NCBI GenBank assembly: GCA_900544825.1
Contig: UQWP01000011.1
Span: 1-55,107 of the forward strand
Length of the DNA: 55,107 bases
Direction: 5' to 3'
Source: an uncultured Prevotella sp.
GTDB taxonomy: Bacteria; Bacteroidota; Bacteroidia; Bacteroidales; Bacteroidaceae
The translations under genes were made by a program, and so were the position numbers. Positions 1-9,173 of this stretch are shown piece after piece (the first letter of the stretch is position 1; each line of letters starts with the position of its first letter). A model generated the notes under the pieces. That model was not told the DNA's origin, ran no database searches, and worked only from the letters and a program-made list of their open reading frames with translations.

Positions 1-111
1 TGACCAACTTTTTATAGTTAAGTTTTCATAAGCATTTCTTAATATAAGTTATTGATTTACAGACGATTAAATATTAATTTAACGCAGTATTGATTATAGA
101 ATCCATCAATA

Positions 112-2184
112 TTAGAATACATCAATAAAGGTGAACTTCACGCCGATGCGGCGGTATTCTCCACCCTTGTTCTCAGATACTTCGATATAAGTATCATAAG
201 AGGTCTTCATCTTCTGGAGTGCTGGGATATTCTTCTCGATATAATCCTTCACACCCATGGCACGCAAGTAAGCCAGCTGGTCGTTCTCGCCGATACCGGT
301 AGATTTGGTTACGGTGATATTGCTCAGTTCGCCGTTCTTGTGTACTGGTTCCTGCTCGAAGTCGCCATAGCAGCCATCGTATGCCACGGTGCGGCTGAAT
401 GGCAAGGCATCTGCCATACCGGTAATCTGAACCTTCACCTGCTTGCCCTCTGTGGTATATTTGGCGAAATCTTCCTCCAGAGCCTTCTTCACGATGGCGA
501 GCATTGCCTGAGCGGCATTGGATTCTTCTACCTTGAAGCGACCTGGTGCGAAGTCATCCTTGGCAGAGAACTCCTCATCTACTGTATAAGATACATCTAC
601 ATCATAGTTGAAGATGTTCTTACCTGATGCATCGGTGGCGTTGGCTACCTTGGTGTGCACATCAATCTTGGTATGATCGGAGATGATGTTCTGCTCCTGG
701 GCATTCTTCATGATCTTGTTCTTGATTTCCTCAAGCTTCAACTCCTCCATCTTCGCACCCTGAAGCTGCTCGAATGGTACGAAGTTGTCGTCTGACTCCA
801 AGAATGCCAATGACTTACGCTCGGTGTTGTCGAACACGTATTTCTTGCCGGTCTTCTTGTTGATAACCTCGGTATATACAAGCTCGAACTCATCCTTGTC
901 GTTCAATCCATACTGGGTATTGGTGAATTCCAGGCTTCCTACATCCATGCCTTCCAATTCGCTTACAGGTACTGTCAAGTAGATGCTTGGCATGTTGTTG
1001 AATTCCAGGGTCAACATGTTCATCTCTGAGTTATAGTTACCGAGCTTCACGTCGGATGTGGTGAGGAGATTATCTGCCATGTTGGTAGCAATCTGAGACT
1101 CAAAGAGGCGCATCTGCTTCAATCTTGACTCCTCGTTCACACGGGCATTGTAGTCGTCAAGGCTCTCGCCTTCCATACGCTTCATCCACTCATCCATACG
1201 GCTGTTCAGCTCATCCTTCAGTTTCTCCTGGCGGTTAGGACTCAGGAATCCTACCGGAGTAAAGACGATGCCGTTGGTATAGTTGTGTACCAGGTAGATA
1301 TCATTCTTCACGTTCTTTGAGAAGTTGATGTACTTGATTCTGCCTTCCTTTGCATCCACGTACTGGCGGTCGTCCTCATTGAGCAGGTTGATGAAAGCCA
1401 CACGCTGGTCGCCTGTTACGATAGCCAGATACTTGTTTTCCGGGTGGAAGAAGCATCTTTCGGCGATACCCATGGCATCGAAGTGCTTGCTCACGGTGAA
1501 AGTCTTGGTATCATATACATCGCAGGTTCCGTCTGCTGCGAGGACTGCCATCTGCTTACTGTTGCTTGAGAAGGCTACGTCCTTGAAATCAGCCTTGAGC
1601 GGAAGGGTGGTGCGCACGGTTTCATTTTCCAGGTTGATGACCTGAAGCTTGTTCTTGGTGCTGGCGATGAGGAAGAATCCGTTAGGGCTTGCATCGAGAC
1701 GGGTAGCTGGTTCGTTGATGGCGAAACTCTTTACCTCGCGTGTCTTGCGGGTTTCAAAGATGTGGATTTTGGAATCCGATCCCATTACGTAGAGGAACTT
1801 GGCATTTGGTGAATAGCAGATAGCCAATGGCTTGAATAGCTTGTTGGTAGCAATCTTGCCCAATTGCTGATCCTTGGTCATCAAACTAAATACATCTACG
1901 GTATTCTTGTCCTTCTTGCTGTCGATGAAGGCATACGAGCTACCACTTGGGTTGATGGTAAGCGCATTGATGCGATTACCCGTGTACATCAGGTAGTTAC
2001 GCATATTATAGATTTCTTTGCCATTGTAGTAGTAGTAACCACTGTAGTAGTTGGCAAGTCCTTCTGGTACCTTATCGAATTTTACCTTGATTTCGTGCAG
2101 CTGCTTTTTCTCAGCCTCCTGTGCAGAGGGGCTGAGTGCAGTGCATCCTAACAGGCATGCTATTGCTAATGTTGTCTTTTTCAT
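112..2184 (-). CDS. exported beta-propeller protein with OmpA-like C-terminal region
   Basis: A 690-residue exported protein. The N-terminus is a short hydrophobic signal containing LLGC, so it may be a lipoprotein with Cys14 as the lipidated residue; signal peptidase I cleavage after the following SAQ is the alternative. Residues of about 60-300 consist of short repeated strands that read like a WD40/YVTN-type propeller (SPNAKFLYVMG, SPNGFFLIAS, HPENKYLAIVTG). The middle is charged and helical. The last 110 residues contain an NDQLAYLRA stretch and a closing RRIGVKFTF, resembling an OmpA-like peptidoglycan-binding fold. It lies 16 bp downstream of the 228-residue exported protein gene and is probably co-transcribed with it. 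The specific function is unknown. A role as a periplasmic or outer-membrane scaffold is inference. Confidence 0.75.
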   Translation of the reverse strand: MKKTTLAIACLLGCTALSPSAQEAEKKQLHEIKVKFDKVPEGLANYYSGYYYYNGKEIYNMRNYLMYTGNRINALTINPSGSSYAFIDSKKDKNTVDVFSLMTKDQQLGKIATNKLFKPLAICYSPNAKFLYVMGSDSKIHIFETRKTREVKSFAINEPATRLDASPNGFFLIASTKNKLQVINLENETVRTTLPLKADFKDVAFSSNSKQMAVLAADGTCDVYDTKTFTVSKHFDAMGIAERCFFHPENKYLAIVTGDQRVAFINLLNEDDRQYVDAKEGRIKYINFSKNVKNDIYLVHNYTNGIVFTPVGFLSPNRQEKLKDELNSRMDEWMKRMEGESLDDYNARVNEESRLKQMRLFESQIATNMADNLLTTSDVKLGNYNSEMNMLTLEFNNMPSIYLTVPVSELEGMDVGSLEFTNTQYGLNDKDEFELVYTEVINKKTGKKYVFDNTERKSLAFLESDDNFVPFEQLQGAKMEELKLEEIKNKIMKNAQEQNIISDHTKIDVHTKVANATDASGKNIFNYDVDVSYTVDEEFSAKDDFAPGRFKVEESNAAQAMLAIVKKALEEDFAKYTTEGKQVKVQITGMADALPFSRTVAYDGCYGDFEQEPVHKNGELSNITVTKSTGIGENDQLAYLRAMGVKDYIEKNIPALQKMKTSYDTYIEVSENKGGEYRRIGVKFTFIDVF

Positions 2185-2200
2185 GCGATATTTTTAAGTT

Positions 2201-2887
2201 TTACTTTGTTCCCAATACGTTATCAAGTTTCTTGTGCAGCTCCGCACTCTCGTTTTCGAGGCTCTGGCGGATGGCATTCTTGGCTGCAGCCTTAGCCATT
2301 GCTCCGTTGTATGCGATGCGTACGAGTACTTCCTTGTTCTTGTTCTTCAAGGTGCGGTAGCACTCCATGACAGTGATGGTTCTGCCGATGCTCTGTACGA
2401 TGAGGCTCTTGCTGGCCATGATACTCTTGGTAACGGTAACTGCTTCTTCCATGGCAAGCTGCTGGGTAGCTACAGAGTTGTCTATAAGACCTGAAACTTC
2501 TGTCTGGATCTGAGCAGCAAGGTTCTGCTTGGCCAGTTCCATGGCTTGCATCTTGGCACCGTCATAGTTCTCACCGATACTCATGGCTTCACCCATGATA
2601 TACATTGGGTACATGGATTCGTCATACTGATACTGCATAGCGTATGACTTATCCAACTGCTTTTCGAGTGGGAGGGCACCAGGAGCTGTCTGCCAACCTT
2701 CTTTCTGAAGTTTCTTGGCTTCTTTCTTAGCAGCCTTTGATGCTTTCTCATTGAGTTCAGACTTAGATGCCTTGAGCATCTCCAAGCGTTCTTTTCTTAA
2801 GTCCTTAGCATTCTGTGCCTGGGCAAATGAACTGATAGGCGCTGCCATCAGGCAGAGCAAACCTACAAGAAAAGATAGATGTTTCAT
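2201..2887 (-). CDS. exported LPP20-like protein
   Basis: A 228-residue protein with a clear signal peptide, hydrophobic up to SSFAQAQ with probable cleavage after FAQ. A lysine-rich coiled-coil-like stretch covers residues 28-65. After it comes a region with the pattern AMELAKQNLAAQIQTEV, typical of LPP20-like periplasmic lipoproteins, although no lipobox cysteine is present. It is the first gene of a probable two-gene unit with the propeller protein 16 bp downstream. A TACCTTTG -7 element lies about 43 bp upstream of the ATG. The family assignment is by pattern only and the function is unknown. Confidence 0.72.
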   Translation of the reverse strand: MKHLSFLVGLLCLMAAPISSFAQAQNAKDLRKERLEMLKASKSELNEKASKAAKKEAKKLQKEGWQTAPGALPLEKQLDKSYAMQYQYDESMYPMYIMGEAMSIGENYDGAKMQAMELAKQNLAAQIQTEVSGLIDNSVATQQLAMEEAVTVTKSIMASKSLIVQSIGRTITVMECYRTLKNKNKEVLVRIAYNGAMAKAAAKNAIRQSLENESAELHKKLDNVLGTK

Positions 2888-2929
2888 AAGCTTTGATTTT
2901 TTTTATATCATCATTATTCTTTTTCTTTG

Positions 2930-2937
2930 CAAAGGTA
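2930..2937 (-). promoter_or_regulatory. -7 element of the envelope gene pair
   Basis: On the minus strand the bases read TACCTTTG, a match to the Bacteroidota -7 box TAnnTTTG, with the ATG about 43 bp downstream. No clean TTTG sits 19-21 bp upstream, so only half of the promoter is recognisable. The rest of the 2888-3220 interval holds the polA terminator and short T-rich repeats around GAAGTCTTTCTT (3145-3200); I see no gene there. Confidence 0.45.
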
Positions 2938-3056
2938 GGGAAAAAAAGCCAATATCTGTTGGTTCATTTTGGTTCAATTCTCCTTGCCTTACCTATACTT
3001 GATAGATTTCTGCTATAAATATACAAAAAAATAATTAAAGAATCTCATAAACCTAT

Positions 3057-3097
3057 AAAAAAAGCCGCAAATGGCTCGTTTTTTACCATTTGCAGCT
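3057..3097 (-). terminator. intrinsic terminator downstream of polA
   Basis: Minus-strand hairpin with arms AGCTGCAAATGG (3086-3097) and CCATTTGCGGCT (3063-3074), followed by a run of seven T at 3057-3063. One internal mismatch is seen. It lies about 125 bp after the polA stop. The plus strand also has a T-run after the stem, but no plus-strand gene ends here. Confidence 0.75.
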
Positions 3098-3220
3098 ATT
3101 TTTTGTTTATTTGAACGCTAGGAAAGGCTTCTTCTTGTTGTTCATTGAAGTCTTTCTTGTTGCTCTTTGAAGTCTTTCTTCTTTCTTTTTAAGTCTTTTC
3201 CTAAAGAGCTGATGCTCTTT

Positions 3221-5992
3221 TTAATGCGCTTCCAGCCAGTTCTTTCCCCAGCCGGCATCCGCAATCAGAGGAACCTTGAGCTTATAGGCATTCTCCATTT
3301 CCTCTATTACGATTTTCTCTACCTTCTCTTTTTCCTCTGGATAGACAGAGAAGTTGAGTTCATCGTGTACCTGAATGATCATCTTACTCTTGATGCCCTC
3401 TGCCTTGAATCGGTTGAAGATCTTCACCATGGCAACTTTGATGATGTCGGCTTCTGATCCCTGGATAGGGGCATTGATGGCATTGCGCTCTGCAAAGCCT
3501 CTTACTGTGCCGTTCCTGCTGTTGATATCCGGCAGGTAGCGGCGACGGTGGAAGAGGGTTTCGGCATAGCCTTTCTCCCTGGCTATCTCTTTCGACTTCT
3601 CCATATAGGCATGTACGCCCGGGAAGGTGCGGAAGTAATCTTCTATGATTTGCTTCGCCTCTCGGTTCTCTATGTTCATGCGCTGGGCAAGGCCGAAGGT
3701 GGTGATGCCGTAGATGATACCGAAGTTGGCCGTCTTTGCTTTCTTGCGCTGGGCATCGGTTACGTCCTTGATGTCTTCATGCCAGATCTTGGCTGCAGTA
3801 GCAGCGTGGATGTCTGATCCTTCCAGGAATGCTTCTACCATATTAGGATCCTCACTCAGGTGTGCCATGATACGGAGCTCTATCTGGGAGTAATCTGCTG
3901 AAAAGAACAGACAACCCGGTTCTGGGATAAAACATCTTCTAATCTCCTTGCCATCATCATCGCGCACAGGGATATTCTGCAGGTTTGGATCACTGGATGA
4001 CAGGCGACCCGTAGCGGTGATGGTTTGGTTGAAAGAGGCATGAATATGACCTGTACGAGGATTGATGAGCTTAGGAAGTGCATCTACGTAGGTTCCCAAC
4101 AGTTTCTTTAATCCTCTGTAGTTCAGAATTTCATCTATGATAGGACTCTTGCTGCGCAATTGCTGCAATACTTCCTCACTCGTTACATACTGTCCCGTCT
4201 TCGTCTTCTTTGGCTTTTCCACAATCTTCATCTTGCCGAAGAGAATCTCGCCTACCTGACGTGGAGAACCGATGTTGAAAGATTCGCCTGCCAACTCATA
4301 GATGTGATGTTCTATCTCATTGAGTCGGTTGGTTAAATTATTAGACGTTTCCTTCAATGTGTCTGTATCGATGCATACGCCAGTCATCTCCATGTGGGCA
4401 AGAACAGGCACCAACGGCATCTCCACATTCCAGAATAAGTCCTCGCACTCTATCTCCTTGAGCTTTGGTTCGAGTACATTCTTCAGGCGCAGGGTGATGT
4501 CGGCATCTTCTGCTGCATACTCGTAAACTTCTGCCGGAGACAGGTCGCGCATCGATTTCTGGTTCTTTCCCTTAGGACCTATCAACTCTTCTATGTGAAC
4601 CGTCTGGTATTTGAGATATACCTCGGCGAGGTAATCCATGTTGTGATAAAGTTCCGGCTGGATGAGATAATGAGCAATCATCGTATCAAACATCTTTCCC
4701 TGTATCTCCACTCCGTAGTTCATCAGCACTTCGTAATCGTACTTGATGTTTTGTCCCACTTTCAGGATTTCCGGGTTCTCGTAGAGCGGTTTGAAGATGT
4801 TTACGAATTTTAAGGCTTCTTCACGTTTTGCAGGAATTGCTACGTAGAAAGCCTCTTTCTCCTTTACCGCAAAGCTCAATCCCACCAATTCTGCATCTAT
4901 TGCAGAGGTGGAAGTGGTCTCGGTATCTAAACTGAGAATTGATGATGTAATCAAATAATCATAAAGTTTCTGTGCATCTTCTTCTGTTTCAATGAGTTTG
5001 TATGTGTGAGTAACCGTTTTAATGGTTTCAAAACTTGTATTTTCCTGCTCTTCCTGACCATCGCCTTGCTGTGCGCCAAAGAGATCAAGCTCTCCTGTAG
5101 CCTTTGTTTGCACTTTTTGAGGTTTTTTAAGAACGCGCTTGGCGAACGACTTAAACTCCAGATCGGTGAAGATTTCATCCAACTTGGCATTGTCGGGTTC
5201 TTCCAGTTTCAGATCTTCCATCTTGAGCTCTACCGGTACGTCGGTTCTGATGGTTGCCAGGAACTTTGAAATCTTGATGTCCTCAATGGCGCCCTCTACT
5301 TTTTCGCGGAGCTTGCCTTTCACCTCGGCGCTGTTTTCTATCAATCCCTCTATGCTTCCAAACTGGTTGATGAGTTTGATGGCAGTCTTCTCTCCAACAC
5401 CTGGGCATCCTGGGAAGTTGTCGGCAGAGTCACCCATCAGTGCTAGAAGATCGATAACCTGGAGTGGGGAAGAGATGCTGTATTTTTCTTCTATCTCTGC
5501 CACTCCCAGCTTCTCGTAACCACCTCCATGGCGAGGTCGGAACATAAATACGTTGTCTCTTACCAGCTGGGCATAATCCTTATCCGGTGTGAGCATGTAG
5601 GTTTCGATATCCATCTCGCCTGCCTTCAAGGCAACGGTACCAATGATATCATCCGCCTCGAAACCATCCACCTGGAGGATAGGAATATGATAAGCCTCCA
5701 GGATATTCTTGATGATAGGTACCGAGAGCTTGATGTCTTCCGGTGTCTCTTCTCGCTGTGCTTTATACGCAGGAAAAGCCTCGTGACGGAAGGTTTTGCC
5801 ATGGTCGAAAGCCACCGCAATATGGGTTGGCTTCTCCTTAGTGAGTATCTCGTTGAGGGTATTGCAGAAGCCCATTACACACGAAGTATTAAGTCCCTTC
5901 GAATTGATTCGAGGGGCTTTCATAAAGGCATAATACGACCTATAAATGAGCGCATATGCGTCTAAAAGGAACAATTTATCCATAATATTCAT
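3221..5992 (-). CDS. polA: DNA polymerase I
   Basis: A 923-residue protein of full family length. Residues 1-300 form the 5'-3' (FEN-like) nuclease, with LLDAYALIYRSYYAF at the start and the helix-hairpin-helix stretch GDSADNFPGCPGVGEKTA. Around residue 356 the 3'-5' proofreading domain is intact (SLDTETTS, carrying the DxE metal ligands). The polymerase domain occupies the C-terminal 360 residues, with motif A DYSQIELR near residue 699 and motif C QVHDEL near residue 875. It fills gaps during repair and removes RNA primers in replication. A start at the fourth codon (second Met, 5983) is also possible. It is divergent from ispB and appears to be a single-gene unit ended by the hairpin near 3060-3097. 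Confidence 0.97.
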   Translation of the reverse strand: MNIMDKLFLLDAYALIYRSYYAFMKAPRINSKGLNTSCVMGFCNTLNEILTKEKPTHIAVAFDHGKTFRHEAFPAYKAQREETPEDIKLSVPIIKNILEAYHIPILQVDGFEADDIIGTVALKAGEMDIETYMLTPDKDYAQLVRDNVFMFRPRHGGGYEKLGVAEIEEKYSISSPLQVIDLLALMGDSADNFPGCPGVGEKTAIKLINQFGSIEGLIENSAEVKGKLREKVEGAIEDIKISKFLATIRTDVPVELKMEDLKLEEPDNAKLDEIFTDLEFKSFAKRVLKKPQKVQTKATGELDLFGAQQGDGQEEQENTSFETIKTVTHTYKLIETEEDAQKLYDYLITSSILSLDTETTSTSAIDAELVGLSFAVKEKEAFYVAIPAKREEALKFVNIFKPLYENPEILKVGQNIKYDYEVLMNYGVEIQGKMFDTMIAHYLIQPELYHNMDYLAEVYLKYQTVHIEELIGPKGKNQKSMRDLSPAEVYEYAAEDADITLRLKNVLEPKLKEIECEDLFWNVEMPLVPVLAHMEMTGVCIDTDTLKETSNNLTNRLNEIEHHIYELAGESFNIGSPRQVGEILFGKMKIVEKPKKTKTGQYVTSEEVLQQLRSKSPIIDEILNYRGLKKLLGTYVDALPKLINPRTGHIHASFNQTITATGRLSSSDPNLQNIPVRDDDGKEIRRCFIPEPGCLFFSADYSQIELRIMAHLSEDPNMVEAFLEGSDIHAATAAKIWHEDIKDVTDAQRKKAKTANFGIIYGITTFGLAQRMNIENREAKQIIEDYFRTFPGVHAYMEKSKEIAREKGYAETLFHRRRYLPDINSRNGTVRGFAERNAINAPIQGSEADIIKVAMVKIFNRFKAEGIKSKMIIQVHDELNFSVYPEEKEKVEKIVIEEMENAYKLKVPLIADAGWGKNWLEAH

Positions 5993-6043
5993 TTTTATGG
6001 TGTAAAATTACTAAAAAAATGCGATATTTCAAGAATAAATGCG

Positions 6044-6051
6044 TAATTTTG
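6044..6051 (+). promoter_or_regulatory. -7 element that decides the ispB start
   Basis: TAATTTTG matches the Bacteroidota -7 consensus TAnnTTTG. Transcription would begin near 6058, which is after the first in-frame ATG at 6019 and 12 bp before the ATG at 6070. The element therefore argues for the downstream start. No convincing -33 TTTG is seen. Confidence 0.6.
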
Positions 6052-6069
6052 TATCAAATTTCAGAATTA

Positions 6070-7047
6070 ATGGACTATTTATCACTTATTAAGCAGCCTA
6101 TTGAGGCAGAATTGGCAGATTTTGTTGATTTGTTCAACAAATCTTTGATGCATAGCGACGGCCTCCTTTCCCAGGTGCTCGACCATATCCGTCAGCGCGC
6201 TGGTAAACGAATGCGCCCTATGCTCATCCTGCTGATGGCACGAAATTTCGGCAAGGTTTCAGAGGTTACCCAGCATTCAGCAGTCGGTTTGGAGTTGCTC
6301 CATACCGCCTCTCTTGTGCATGATGATGTGGTAGATGAAAGCGGCGAGCGTCGTGGTCAGGCAAGTGTGAATGCTACTTATAATAATAAGGTAGCTGTGC
6401 TTGTTGGTGACTATATGCTTTCTACTGCTTTGCTCAATGTTTCCTATTCACACTCCGAGGAAATCGTACGCTATCTGGCAGAATTGGGTCGTATCTTGTC
6501 GAATGGCGAGATACTTCAGCTCAACAGTATTAGTAATGATGAAATCTCAGAAGAGATATATTATCAGGTAATCAAACAGAAAACAGCTGCTCTCTTTGAG
6601 GCTTGTGCAGGTATTGGTGCAATGTCAACCCATGCTTCTGCCGTAGAGACTGAAGAGGCTAGGCGTTTCGGTCAGAACCTGGGTATTATTTTCCAGATTC
6701 GTGATGACATCTTTGATTATTACGACTCCAAGGAGATAGGTAAACCTACCGGAAATGATATGACCGAGGGTAAGCTTACGCTTCCTGTAATCTATGCCTT
6801 GAAATCTACTGGTGATGAGGAGATGCTGAAGCTTGCACGAAAGGTGAAGGCTCGTACAGTATCCAGAGAGGAGATTGCTCAGCTGGTAGCATTTACCAAG
6901 GAAAACGGCGGTATCGAATACGCTGATAAGCGTATGTGGGATTTCCATGCCGAGGCGATGACTTTCCTCGATACCTATGTGGAGGATAAGTGCATCTATA
7001 ATGCGCTGAAGGCTTATCTGGATTTTGTGATTGAACGCAAGGCGTAA
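6070..7047 (+). CDS. ispB: polyprenyl diphosphate synthase (octaprenyl type)
   Basis: A 325-residue trans-isoprenyl diphosphate synthase. It elongates an allylic diphosphate with isopentenyl diphosphate units to make the side chain of respiratory quinones (menaquinone in this phylum). The first aspartate-rich motif DDVVDES starts at residue 84 and the second, DDIFDYYD, at residue 212; the conserved GKPTGNDMTEGKLTLP follows. I chose the ATG at 6070 because the upstream in-frame ATG at 6019 precedes the -7 promoter box and adds 17 residues unlike the family N-terminus. It is monocistronic, and the following hairpin at 7099-7128 ends it. Chain length cannot be read from the sequence alone. Confidence 0.92.
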   Translation: MDYLSLIKQPIEAELADFVDLFNKSLMHSDGLLSQVLDHIRQRAGKRMRPMLILLMARNFGKVSEVTQHSAVGLELLHTASLVHDDVVDESGERRGQASVNATYNNKVAVLVGDYMLSTALLNVSYSHSEEIVRYLAELGRILSNGEILQLNSISNDEISEEIYYQVIKQKTAALFEACAGIGAMSTHASAVETEEARRFGQNLGIIFQIRDDIFDYYDSKEIGKPTGNDMTEGKLTLPVIYALKSTGDEEMLKLARKVKARTVSREEIAQLVAFTKENGGIEYADKRMWDFHAEAMTFLDTYVEDKCIYNALKAYLDFVIERKA

Positions 7048-7098
7048 TATCATTTAATCACACTACTTTGATTTATTAAAACTTGATATACATTAAAA

Positions 7099-7140
7099 AG
7101 GGGTGGTTCTCTCGTAGAGAATCAGCCCTTTATCTTTTTC
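7099..7140 (+). terminator. bidirectional terminator between ispB and deoC
   Basis: The hairpin runs from GGGGTGGTTCTC (7100-7111) to GAGAATCAGCCC (7117-7128) with a short loop. T-rich sequence follows on the plus strand and an A-run (7095-7099) on the other side. Because ispB and deoC converge here it can serve both. Confidence 0.7.
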
Positions 7141-7218
7141 TATCAAGGTCTTGTGCACCTTGATTCGTGGTTTGTCTATCTACCCTTGAATCAAGGTTTT
7201 GTTGGTACTATCGCCTTT

Positions 7219-8157
7219 TTAGAAGTACTTGATTTCCTTTCCTACAAGCTCGCTCAAGAGGAGGTTGGTAAGGCGTGAGGTTCCGAGGCGCAACCACTCG
7301 TTAGTAAGCCACTTTTCACCCAAAACTTCCTTCACGATGGTGTAGTAAACCACTGCATCGTGAACGGTGTTGATGCCGCCAGCTGGCTTGAAACCAATCT
7401 GGATACCAGTCTTCTCATAATATGCCTTGATTGCCTGGCACATTACGTAAGCTGCTTCTGGGGTTGCTGAAATCTTCTCCTTACCGGTAGAAGTCTTGAT
7501 GTAATCAGAACCAGAGTACATGGCGAGAATAGAAGCCTTCATGATGTTGCTGCAGTTCTTCAGGTCGCCTGTTTCCAGGATACACTTCATCTTATGCTCG
7601 CCGCAGGTTGCCTTCAGCTCCTGGATATCGTCGCAGAGGCCTTCGTAATCCTCGCTGAAGAACTTGCCTACTGGCATAACGATATCCACCTCTGTAGCGC
7701 CATCCTTGATGGCCATAGCTGTCTCGGCAATCTTTACCTCGATGAATGTCTGAGATGATGGGAAATTGCCGCTTACTACTGCGATTTCTACGCCATCTAC
7801 CTCCAAACTCTGACTGATAAGTCTTGCGAAGTTAGGGTAGGTGCATACGGTTGCTACGTGAGGAAGTTCTGGATAATCCTTAGCAAACTGGTTTACCTTC
7901 TCAATCATAGCCAGAATGCTTTCCTCTGTATCTTCTGTATGGAGAGATGTAAGCTCGATGCTGCCAAAGAGGAATTTCTTCACCTCCATGGTCTCGTTTT
8001 CTGCTACCTTCTCGTCAAGAATCTTCTTTACTTCTGCTGCTACTTCCTCGTCGTTGAGGTTGCAGTTATACTGTTTCAAGACAGATAAATACTTATCGTC
8101 TGACTCGCTGTATTGTCCCTGCTGCTGTGCAAGAACCTGTTCTTTAATGCTGCTCAT
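7219..8157 (-). CDS. deoC: deoxyribose-phosphate aldolase
   Basis: A 312-residue class I aldolase that splits 2-deoxyribose 5-phosphate into glyceraldehyde 3-phosphate and acetaldehyde. The Schiff-base lysine lies in YIKTSTGK at about residue 221. The second conserved lysine is in GFKPAGGI, and KCILETG precedes them. It is longer than the E. coli enzyme (about 259 residues) because of an N-terminal extension of roughly 50 residues, a form common in this phylum. It is the last gene of a minus-strand run that starts at mnmG; the 86-bp gap to the pyrophosphohydrolase leaves room for its own promoter, which I could not identify. Confidence 0.93.
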   Translation of the reverse strand: MSSIKEQVLAQQQGQYSESDDKYLSVLKQYNCNLNDEEVAAEVKKILDEKVAENETMEVKKFLFGSIELTSLHTEDTEESILAMIEKVNQFAKDYPELPHVATVCTYPNFARLISQSLEVDGVEIAVVSGNFPSSQTFIEVKIAETAMAIKDGATEVDIVMPVGKFFSEDYEGLCDDIQELKATCGEHKMKCILETGDLKNCSNIMKASILAMYSGSDYIKTSTGKEKISATPEAAYVMCQAIKAYYEKTGIQIGFKPAGGINTVHDAVVYYTIVKEVLGEKWLTNEWLRLGTSRLTNLLLSELVGKEIKYF

Positions 8158-8225
8158 ACTTAATGTTACTTTTTTAATTATTAAAGTTGAGTTATCTATA
8201 TTATTCTTTAAATTTCGGTTTTACT

Positions 8226-8285
8226 CCTTCAATTTTTGGGGTGTTATTCCTTCAATTTTGAATCATTATGATCCTTCAATTTCGG
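8226..8285. repeat. three-copy tandem CCTTCAATTT repeat
   Basis: Units beginning CCTTCAATTT occur at 8226, 8249 and 8273, a period of 23-24 bp. The last two overlap the 3' end of the pyrophosphohydrolase gene and encode its lysine-rich tail (KLKDHNDSKLKE), so the C-terminus of that protein appears to have grown by repeat expansion. Confidence 0.7.
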
Positions 8286-8594
8286 ATTATTCTTATGTCT
8301 TTCCGAATCCCTTTGGGTCTTTTTGTCGATGCTTTTCTGGAGCTCTTCCGTAAGATCGACACCCGTTTGGTTAGCCAGACAAATAAGAACCCAGAGAACG
8401 TCAGCCATTTCCTCTCCGAGGTTAGGCTTTTCGCCCTTCTTGAAGCTCTGGTCGCCGTATGTTCGGGCGATGACACGAGCTAGTTCTCCTACTTCTTCCG
8501 TAAGACAAGCCATATTGGTAAGTTCGCTGAAATAGCGAACGCCATATTCCTTAATCCACTTATCTACTGCTTCCTGTGCTTCTTTTATAGTCAT
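8244..8594 (-). CDS. MazG-like nucleotide pyrophosphohydrolase
   Basis: A 116-residue protein of the all-alpha NTP pyrophosphatase (MazG-like) superfamily. The metal-binding pattern is visible: EEVGELAR near residue 33 and EEMADVLW near residue 61. Members hydrolyse (d)NTPs to the monophosphate and pyrophosphate, often removing damaged nucleotides; the substrate here is unknown. The last 15 or so residues are a charged tail encoded by a tandem repeat and are unlikely to be part of the fold. The start lies 4 bp after the dtd stop, so the two are almost certainly co-transcribed. Confidence 0.88.
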   Translation of the reverse strand: MTIKEAQEAVDKWIKEYGVRYFSELTNMACLTEEVGELARVIARTYGDQSFKKGEKPNLGEEMADVLWVLICLANQTGVDLTEELQKSIDKKTQRDSERHKNNPKLKDHNDSKLKE

Positions 8595-8598
8595 TTTC

Positions 8599-9051
8599 TT
8601 ACTCCTTATTATGAGTATCCATCATGATGGTAACTGGACCGTCATTCAGTAATTCTACCTTCATATCGGCACCAAATTCACCTGTTCCTACTGGTTTTCC
8701 GAGTGCATCAGATAGCTTCTTGCAGAACTCTTCATAGAGTGGAACACTGATTTCGTGCTTGGCGGCTCTGAGCCAGCTAGGGCGGTTTCCCTTCTTGTAG
8801 CTGGCAAATAGGGTGAACTGGCTAATCACCAGAATCTCGCCGTTTACATCCATGATAGAGCGGTTCATTACGTGATTCTCATCGTCGAAAACACGAAGGC
8901 CAATAACCTTTCTTACCAACCAATCTACATCTTCTGAAGTGTCGCTTTCCTCAACGCCGAGAAGAATCAGATAGCCTTGTTTGATGGCTGATTTAACTTC
9001 TCCTTCGATGGTCACAGAGGCATGACCGACACGTTGTATTACTATTCTCAT
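8599..9051 (-). CDS. dtd: D-aminoacyl-tRNA deacylase
   Basis: A 150-residue protein of normal family length. It hydrolyses D-amino acids (and glycine mischarged on tRNA-Ala) from tRNAs, a chirality proofreading step in translation. The two signature motifs are present: SQFTLFA in the middle and NDGPVTIMMD near the C-terminus, which hold the substrate pocket at the dimer interface. It lies directly upstream of the pyrophosphohydrolase gene (4-bp gap) and about 120 bp downstream of uvrC, the gap being filled mainly by a GTTCAAAG-type repeat. Confidence 0.95.
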   Translation of the reverse strand: MRIVIQRVGHASVTIEGEVKSAIKQGYLILLGVEESDTSEDVDWLVRKVIGLRVFDDENHVMNRSIMDVNGEILVISQFTLFASYKKGNRPSWLRAAKHEISVPLYEEFCKKLSDALGKPVGTGEFGADMKVELLNDGPVTIMMDTHNKE

Positions 9052-9059
9052 ATTACTAC

Positions 9060-9094
9060 TTTGAACTTTGAATGTTGAACATTGAACTTTATGA
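9060..9094. repeat. GTTCAAAG-family repeat, single arm
   Basis: The stretch of alternating TTTGAAC and TTGAAC words ending in TTTATGA between uvrC and dtd is the same sequence family as 27190-27330, 35796-35834 and 43261-43390. Only one arm is present here. Confidence 0.7.
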
Positions 9095-9173
9095 ATAGCA
9101 TCTTGTGGAATCCAGGGTTCTGTTCAATCTTTATTATTATTATAGTATAGTTTCAACTGCAAATATACTACTT

